Shown here: piece by piece, positions 58,050-64,000 of the stretch | Layout: every line of letters begins with the position of its first letter | Position numbering within the stretch: position 1 is the stretch's first letter | Source of the DNA: Aldrovandia affinis | Lineage: Eukaryota > Chordata > Actinopteri > Notacanthiformes > Halosauridae | Direction: 5' to 3' | NCBI GenBank assembly: GCA_029706075.1 | Contig: JAINUG010000005.1 | Coordinates: forward strand, 3,275,001-3,339,000 | Length of the DNA: 64,000 nucleotides | Notes under the pieces: model-generated | What the model was told of the DNA's origin: nothing | The model's input: the letters and a program-made list of their open reading frames with translations, nothing else | Database searches by the model: none | Position numbers and translations under genes: made by a program

Positions 58050-58150
58050 CCCCATTTTATTTATTTTAAACAGAAACAATGATCCCCTGTTTTGTGCATG
58101 AAATAATTTCATAATGAACGCATTGGGTAGCAGTAGAGTTACTGTTCAAT
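58050..58150. repeat. local duplicate, copy 2
   Basis: Second copy of the segment at 57846-57944, ending 34 bases before the tenm1 exon. Confidence 0.9.
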
Positions 58151-58184
58151 CAGACGGAAGAAAGGGTAGACCAGCACCCCCTAC

Positions 58185-58304
58185 CTGCCGTCCTGCCGAC
58201 TGACTGTGAAGCCGTACTCTGGGTGCTGCAGGAAACTGATGTTGACTCCCACCAGCGGCGTCCCATCCACAGCTGCAACCTGGCCCCGCACAACAGACGC
58301 CCGG
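58185..58304 (-). CDS. tenm1: tenm1 internal exon: TTR-like domain
   Basis: A 40-codon exon carrying the transthyretin-like (carboxypeptidase regulatory-like) fold of teneurins. The key run [20 protein letters not shown] is followed by FTVSRQDG, with an N-glycosylation sequon NIS. The acceptor is TTTCCCAG before CCGGGCG and the donor is GGCAG/GTAGGG. It starts with one base that completes a Ser codon and ends with two bases, so phase is kept on both sides. Its intron-side flank is unusual: a roughly 100-bp segment is tandemly duplicated, and the second copy ends 34 bases from this exon's donor side. The match to teneurins is clear, and [15 protein letters not shown] across the next junction resembles teneurin-1. 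Confidence 0.93.
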
Positions 58305-58921
58305 CTGGGAAAGAGAGCGTGCGATGGGGTGGGAGAATTGGGACTGTTACCGTTTGACATGGGGGCCTCCTAGAGTTAAAGCACTTTACAAAGGATGATA
58401 GCGCTGAGTGATGGTTAAGGAGCTGGGCTCTACGATTGTGCTATTCTACTTAAAAATAAACATCGGTAATTCACGTAAGTCTTGTACAATACGTTGAATA
58501 ATACTGAATTCTTGAGATATGAGATGATTGGTAAATTAATAGATGGGTAATGCTTATCATAATTAAATAGCCATAAACCAGAGAAAAATAGTGGTGGTGA
58601 ATTGAAGTCTTGGGGTCAAATAATCATATATTGTATAAAATAGACCTTAGAGGCTTTTAACAAGAAGTTTTCAGGTTTGATGCTACTGCCTATTTATCCA
58701 CTGTAATGAATCTGAATTGCCGCAGTAAATGTCTAACTTTGCAAATGAATAAGATGGATACTGTAGTACAAAATGTAATTACAACCTTCAGCATCCTTCC
58801 ATGGTGTTCCATAGCCAATGGAAATGTAATGACAGACACCTATTTGATGTCTTGAAAGCCACAGAGGGATACAATTTCAGGACTGAAACATCACCTGCGC
58901 TATAACTGTACTCCTGAATTT

Positions 58922-58943
58922 GTAAAAAAAAAAAAAAAAAAAA
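58922..58943. repeat. poly(A) run
   Basis: About 20 adenines, not clearly attached to a retroposon. Confidence 0.9.
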
Positions 58944-59329
58944 GTGATTTTAAACGTGTCAACAAATAATACTAGTGCGCAATTATGATAAAACACCGGC
59001 ATCGGGTCTGATGCATCCCATGTGGATCTATATCACAGCATCTGAGACAAAAGGGATTTGATTTCTACTGAAGAGAAAATTGGTGTTACTTGCTCTTTTT
59101 CATCCAAAATTAGAAGTAATTAGTGAATGATTGAGGGATCAAAGGAGATGATAAACTCTCACAAACTCAATCTTTGCCTCCAGCAAGGTGAAACCACAAC
59201 ATCACACTTTTTTTTTTTTTTTGCATTGAAATAACTATTTCCCTTTAGAATAATGGAACATTTCTATACTTAATTTTCAGAATTAGTGGCAGCTGAGAAA
59301 ATGCGAGAGAGCATGGAGGCAGAGGGGGA

Positions 59330-59500
59330 GGTGTGTGGTGTAGACAAGTGGTTAGGGACCAGATGGCGACTTGTTCAAATCCCAGTCAGGATGCAATTTT
59401 TTATCCTTGGGCAAGGTACTTAACCTAAATTGCTTTTGTAAATATCCAGTTGGGTAAGTGGATAATATGTACAGCAAACAATAAGTGAATATATGATGTA
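59330..59500 (+). repeat. tRNA-derived SINE, family 3
   Basis: Head GTGTGGTGTAGACAAGTGGT, B box TGTTCAAATCCC, then CCTTGGGCAAGGTACTTAAC and TTGCTTTTGTAAATATCC, the usual tail of this fish SINE type. Confidence 0.65.
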
Positions 59501-60213
59501 ATGCACTGGCACATTTAAAAACAGAGCTCAGAGTCAGTGATTGCGATCTATGGTCTAACTCTGAGCCAGCCCCAGTCTAAGCCCCACGTCACACGCATTG
59601 TGACACATTGTGGTTATGGAGCTAGGCTCATAACCACCGTATGAGCATAACCATTGCTCATTGATCATGGAAAATGATGGACTCTTGCGCAAGGATAATC
59701 GTATATATATTATATGGATATTGCATGCTTAAAATATATCAGGATAAAGAAACCTCTGGGTAATGGAATGCATTAAGACCTGCCTACATGATAATGGTAT
59801 GATATTCACTATTTAAGAGGAAAACGTAATAAGTGACAACATAACCCACAAATCACTATTCCCGCAATTAGTACCCAGATACTGAACAGACCAATGTAGA
59901 GCCTTAGTCATGTATACTGCAATTGATTTTGTTCTGGACCAAAAGCCATTTCATTTATTTATTTTGAGGCCATTGCAATGCGTTTAATATGAGTAGTATT
60001 GTATATTCAAACATTTTCTTGTCCCTCTAAGTAGTGGGGTATTTATTTTCTTGACTTCCAATCTGAAGATTTCTTCCTCGATACACCACCAATTGGTTGA
60101 AGAATGGAGTTTTAGATGGTGCATAATGTATGCAGACAACCCACAGACTGAGAGACAGACAGACAGCATTGGGGCTGCTGTCACAGCTGTAACCCACTGT
60201 GAGAGAGGCACAC

Positions 60214-60430
60214 CTGCTGTCAAAGGGTAAGTCCCCTGGCAAGATGTGGGTGCTGGCCTTCCCCACCAGGAAGCGAACGCGGTCGAAGAAGGGGCGCTGG
60301 AGGAGCGGGGCGAAGGGCATCTGATTCTGCTGCACCAGGTCCAGCGGGTCGGGGGAACCCTGGCACAGGGGGCCGCTAGAACAGCTAGCCTGCTGGCAGC
60401 AGTCCGGGTCCACACAGTCTGTCAGTCCAT
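60214..60430 (-). CDS. tenm1: tenm1 internal exon: end of cysteine-rich region
   Basis: First teneurin exon in the window in transcript order. Teneurins are type II membrane proteins that act as dimers at synapses and bind latrophilins and other teneurins through their large extracellular part. The minus-strand reading contains the family signature GLTDCVDPDCC, further cysteines (SC, LC), then DPLDLV and the segment GKASTHILPGDLPFDS that leads into the TTR-like domain. The acceptor is TTTCAG before ATGGACTG and the donor is GCAG/GTGTGC. The exon enters at phase 1 (two bases finish an Asp codon) and leaves with two bases of a codon, matching the next exon. The upstream exon with the EGF repeats is outside the window. 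Family assignment is firm; the paralogue (teneurin-1) is inferred from the sum of the exons. Confidence 0.93.
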
Positions 60431-63400
60431 CTGAAACGCATACACACACCCGTTTGTTATCGTCCAACATCGAGGCGCTCACCATACGTACAGGCTGGAC
60501 CCTGGATTGAGCCTCAGCTACATTATCAGCCAACTGAGACAGGAAGCCCGCAGCAGCGGTGCACAGTTGACCTCGTTCCGTTACGGGCAGGCTGGGTGCA
60601 ACACAGTCAGTGTTCCTCAGGTTATCGCTACATTAGTTCCTCCCTAGCGCACGAAAGGCTCCCACAGGCTATCAGTTATCATCAGATATGCCTCTTCTTC
60701 AATCTGCACAAACTCTCTCCTGCGCCCTTTATGGACTGTCAGGTTTAATAAACACAAGGAATCCCAGCTACACTTGAAGTAAAATGAAAGAAACTCTATA
60801 ATTATTTACAGAATCAATAATTCTGTCAATGTAATAAACAACCTTTCAGTGAATTTGGCACATTGTACAGAAATGTAGTGTGCATTCACTGTACACTGCA
60901 TTGAATGAACATGGAAACAGGAGTTTATTCACTGAAAGGCTGCTTATTACATTGACAAAATTATTGATTATGTTATCAGTTAACATAATAATTTGTCTGA
61001 TTGCACTAAGCCCATTATGAGTGGTCTCTCTTAATCTGAGCGCATAAAAGTAATGACATTAATTTATCAAAGCCAATTAGAATTGCACTGCATTCAACAA
61101 GGATGACTGCAGAGACCCATAATGGATTTTAATGTGAAGGCTGCAGAATTTGACTGCAAAAAAATCCATAGTTATAATGTGTGGAGCAGAAAGGTTAGAC
61201 GCGAGTGGAGATTTCAACCAGGATATGCATCCCCCAGGAACTTTTACAGTCTCTGAATACACAAGAATAATAGGAAACAAAGTTACAATTTCAGCCTAAT
61301 TCTGAAAGCAGGGCTGTCTCAAGGGGTGGGCCGGGCCCGGGGCGAGTCAACCTACGCGGGGCCTAGCTGTTAACAAGACTGTTACTTAGCAACCATTGTT
61401 TATAATAGCCAACCCCCTCTCAACGCGGGGCTCCATGAAGGGTGGGGCCTGGGGCGGTCGCACTGGTTGCCCCCCCATAAAGATGGCCTTGTCTGAAAGG
61501 TGTGGAAAATCGCCAAACTGCATAACAGAACACTAGAATGTAATAATATTTAATTGAGAGCAGGCCATTCTGCCTATTTAGGCTCGTTACTTTGCTTTCG
61601 TCAGTCTAAAGTGAATCTAGCTCTGTGTCAACCCTGGTACACTGTAAGGAAAAACGCTCCAAATGCTATCAGTAGCAACAGTGTTTCATGCCCTTACTTA
61701 ATAATATTCTACAATATTAAGCCCTGAAAGTGATGGAAGACATCCCCCCCAAAAAAAAAAAATTATCTGCAAGGTGACTTAGTGGTGTGTGACAGACATA
61801 AATGTATGACTATTATATTTGTCATACTTGGTGAAATAATTACTAAATAAACAAATGTAGTATAGTTTGAATAGTTTGACATTCTGACAGATATTGTTTT
61901 GCATATTTTGTACAAAGTAAATATACTACATTACATTTTATACAAGTTATAACACTAATAGCACTACTACTGCTTCTGATACTGCTACTACTACTACTAC
62001 TACTAATAATAATAAGTAATAATAATATTAACATTTACCTGTTGTCTATTACTGGCTGTCTATTTGCAAATATATGGTTGCTTAATGGAAATGTATTTCA
62101 AATGTATTTGCATATACTCAAATACTTATTTTGGTTGTATACAATTAAATTCTTTAACGAAGAGCGAGGTAATAAACAAATTAAAAAAATTATCTCCCTT
62201 TTACACAGGGAGTGTTCAGTTTGAATTTAAATTGAAATGCATCTCACCCCCAAGTGGATACACGCCAGCAACAGCATAGGAACATAACATATATGCAGCT
62301 CCCTGCTTACAAAGATAACCTCCTGCTCCCAATCCAGCATCTAATTACGCATTTTCTGCTCACAACAACAGGCTTCAAAATTAATGAGAACTTCAACTTT
62401 ACAGCCTCGGCGATGGCTCAAAGGGGCTTGGCTTATTTCTTAAGATTAAAACAGGAAAACTGGGACATAGGTGGCTGCTGAGTAGTGATGTTTTGGGTCA
62501 TTACTACCTGGGGGAGAGAGCAATTATAAATTACTCTGTGTCAATGTATTTACCTTTTTCCTTATTTTACCGCTGGGTGTGTTGGACACGATCTGTGTGT
62601 CTGAAATACAACTGGAGCCTTGCCTTGAAACAGCAGCCAGGAAGATAATGGACCCTGCAAGGGCCTTGCAGCCGAAAATATATCCCAGTTTGCAAAATGA
62701 ACCCTGCCCTCCACACTGCAAAGCGGTGCGCTTTAAGCAAGGCTAATGAGAAACAGAACTTAACAGGTAAAGCCGCTGGGAGGACCTAATAAAGAGATCA
62801 TTCCGGAAAAGTGCCACTGTCAGGTGCTTGGGCTAGTTTAGTGAAGACACATGGCAATTATACAGCTGAGAGGACTTCGCATTAGGACGTTACAACATTA
62901 GAACATCTGCAGATGGGAAAAGGCCACTTAGCTTGTCAATTGCCAGTATCTAAACAAAATAAATACACGTTATTAACAGAACATTAATTAGTCTGTAAAG
63001 GCTAATTACTGTAAAGACTTAAAGGCTAAGCAGCTAATGCTTGCATTGTGTGGAATTAACATGACAGACTTTGAATGGTTCAATTAGGAATCGTAGAAAT
63101 GAAGTGTTCCAAAAAAATTCAAAAAGGCATTTTTGCAAAGATCACATTTTTAAATAGAGTGAGTGTACAGTACGCTAATCCACCCCGAGTGATGGCTGAG
63201 TGTCAGCATATGCAGCATGTATCAGGAACACTTAAAACATTTTCGGCACTGGTGCCCTAAGCAATGTTTGGGTGTTTTGATTAGTTTTGAACTGGTTCAC
63301 ACCTTGGACCAAACTTCAAGCTGTGGAGCCACCGGTTGCCATTTGTGCAGATTACACTGCTGGTGTCCTTGCTAAATGCTGCAGTGGATTAAACCAATCC

Positions 63401-64000
63401 AAAAAATCCTGACCAAGCCGCTTTTCCAGAAAGTTCCCTTTCTTGTTAGTCTTGCTGCAAGCAGAGTGCGGATGTAGTGGGGTGCAGTGCGGATGACAGG
63501 GTTCATTTTGCAAGCTGGGTAACATTGTTTAGCAAGAGGTCCTGCCAGTGCCCTTCGCTTATGTTGCAGTGGCCGTGGTCTGCTTAACACATAGATCGTA
63601 TGCATGCATCTTTTCCCCTAATGAATATTTTGCCCTCAAAGGCCTTAGTATGCATTGCTTGACCAGTGGTTTGTGTTGGATAATGTTACACCCTGGCTCT
63701 GATCAAAACAGCTGTTCTACGCAATAAAAGGATGCACATGTGTCTGCATCAAAGCCCGGTGCAAATGTGCCGAGAGTCTATTTAAAATAATGTTGATCTG
63801 AATGAGCCTCCCCAGCTCCCAGCCTCCTAATGACGGGTGTGAGAATTGAAAAGTCAACAACCTGCAGCTGGCTGGAAACTTCATTATCTTATCTCTTTTC
63901 ATTGCTTTGCTCACATAAGGTCATTAATTGCCATTTAGTTTTCCTAATTGCTGTCTTAATGAGGCCTTGTTTCAAGAATGAATGGCATGCAGGATGAGAT
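60431..64000. other. tenm1 intron (partial), upstream side
   Basis: Intron leading to the EGF-repeat exons outside the window. It holds a GC-rich repeat-like piece near 61316-61498 (GGGTGGGCC ... GGTTGCCCCCCCA) and a (TAC)n(TAA)n microsatellite (61976-62013). The parts 62880-63260 and 63760-64000 are non-repetitive and rich in TAATTA/TAATTG-type motifs. No exon seen. Confidence 0.6.
61976..62013. repeat. (TAC)n(TAA)n microsatellite
   Basis: A compound triplet repeat: CTACTACTAC then TAATAATAAT. Confidence 0.92.

Larger units (their letters stand above)
57013..58184. other. tenm1 intron composed largely of SINEs
   Basis: From 57081 to 58150 nearly every base belongs to SINE copies or to a locally duplicated segment. 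Only about 34 bases remain between the last duplicate and exon 58185-58304. Confidence 0.8.
58305..60213. other. tenm1 intron, 1.9 kb
   Basis: AT-rich. Contains a poly(A) run (58922-58943), a poly(T) run (59209-59222) and a SINE-like remnant (59330-59500). The rest is unassigned. Confidence 0.6.

Overview
This window is a piece of a vertebrate chromosome, almost certainly from a ray-finned fish. The evidence is GT-AG introns of 0.5 to 18 kb, AT-rich introns around GC-rich exons, and a repeat load typical of fish: tRNA-derived SINEs, Tc1/mariner and hAT DNA transposons, Ty3/gypsy LTR elements, an L2-like LINE tail and long CA/TG microsatellites. The species cannot be named from the sequence.

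One host gene fills the window. It lies on the minus strand and is the middle part of a teneurin, a large single-pass type II membrane adhesion protein of the nervous system. I find twelve consecutive coding exons between about 60.4 kb (upstream) and 3.4 kb (downstream). All have GT-AG borders and phases that fit from exon to exon, giving about 978 codons with no frameshift or stop. They cover the end of the cysteine-rich region, the TTR-like domain, the FN-plug, the whole NHL beta-propeller and the start of the YD-shell. The wording of the protein (for example the [13 protein letters not shown] junction, the SGGDGGYA segment and the HSQNTYRV segment) fits teneurin-1 (tenm1) better than teneurin-2, -3 or -4. 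The EGF repeats and transmembrane part lie beyond 64 kb. The rest of the YD shell and the C-terminal domains lie before position 1.

Everything else is intronic. From low to high coordinate: the 3' part of a Ty3/gypsy element with an open pol frame and 3' LTR (1-2749); a perfect 144-bp palindrome (5083-5226); a small MITE (9245-9403); a hAT remnant with an 8-bp target duplication (11340-12215); an internally deleted Tc1 (13779-14594) directly followed by a second hAT with 8-bp duplication, GACTTG-rich ends and a BED-finger exon (14606-16552); a TG-rich minisatellite beside one splice donor (17340-17600); a LINE 3' tail (about 23.9-24.1 kb); three SINEs (24.8-28.7 kb); Tc1 relics (31.5-32.4 and 33.3-34.9 kb); a three-level nest of transposons (about 39.15-46.83 kb) in which a Ty3/gypsy element sits in a small TIR element that sits in a Tc1; and a SINE cluster with a local tandem duplication right beside an exon (57.1-58.15 kb).

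I see no bacterial-style operon, CRISPR array, defence island or other new multi-gene system. The most unusual items are the long perfect palindrome, the nested transposons, the SINE family whose copies share one body and tail but carry different tRNA-like heads, and the duplication beside exon 58185-58304. Exon borders were set by eye from splice consensus and family alignment; they are firm where codon phase and family sequence agree.
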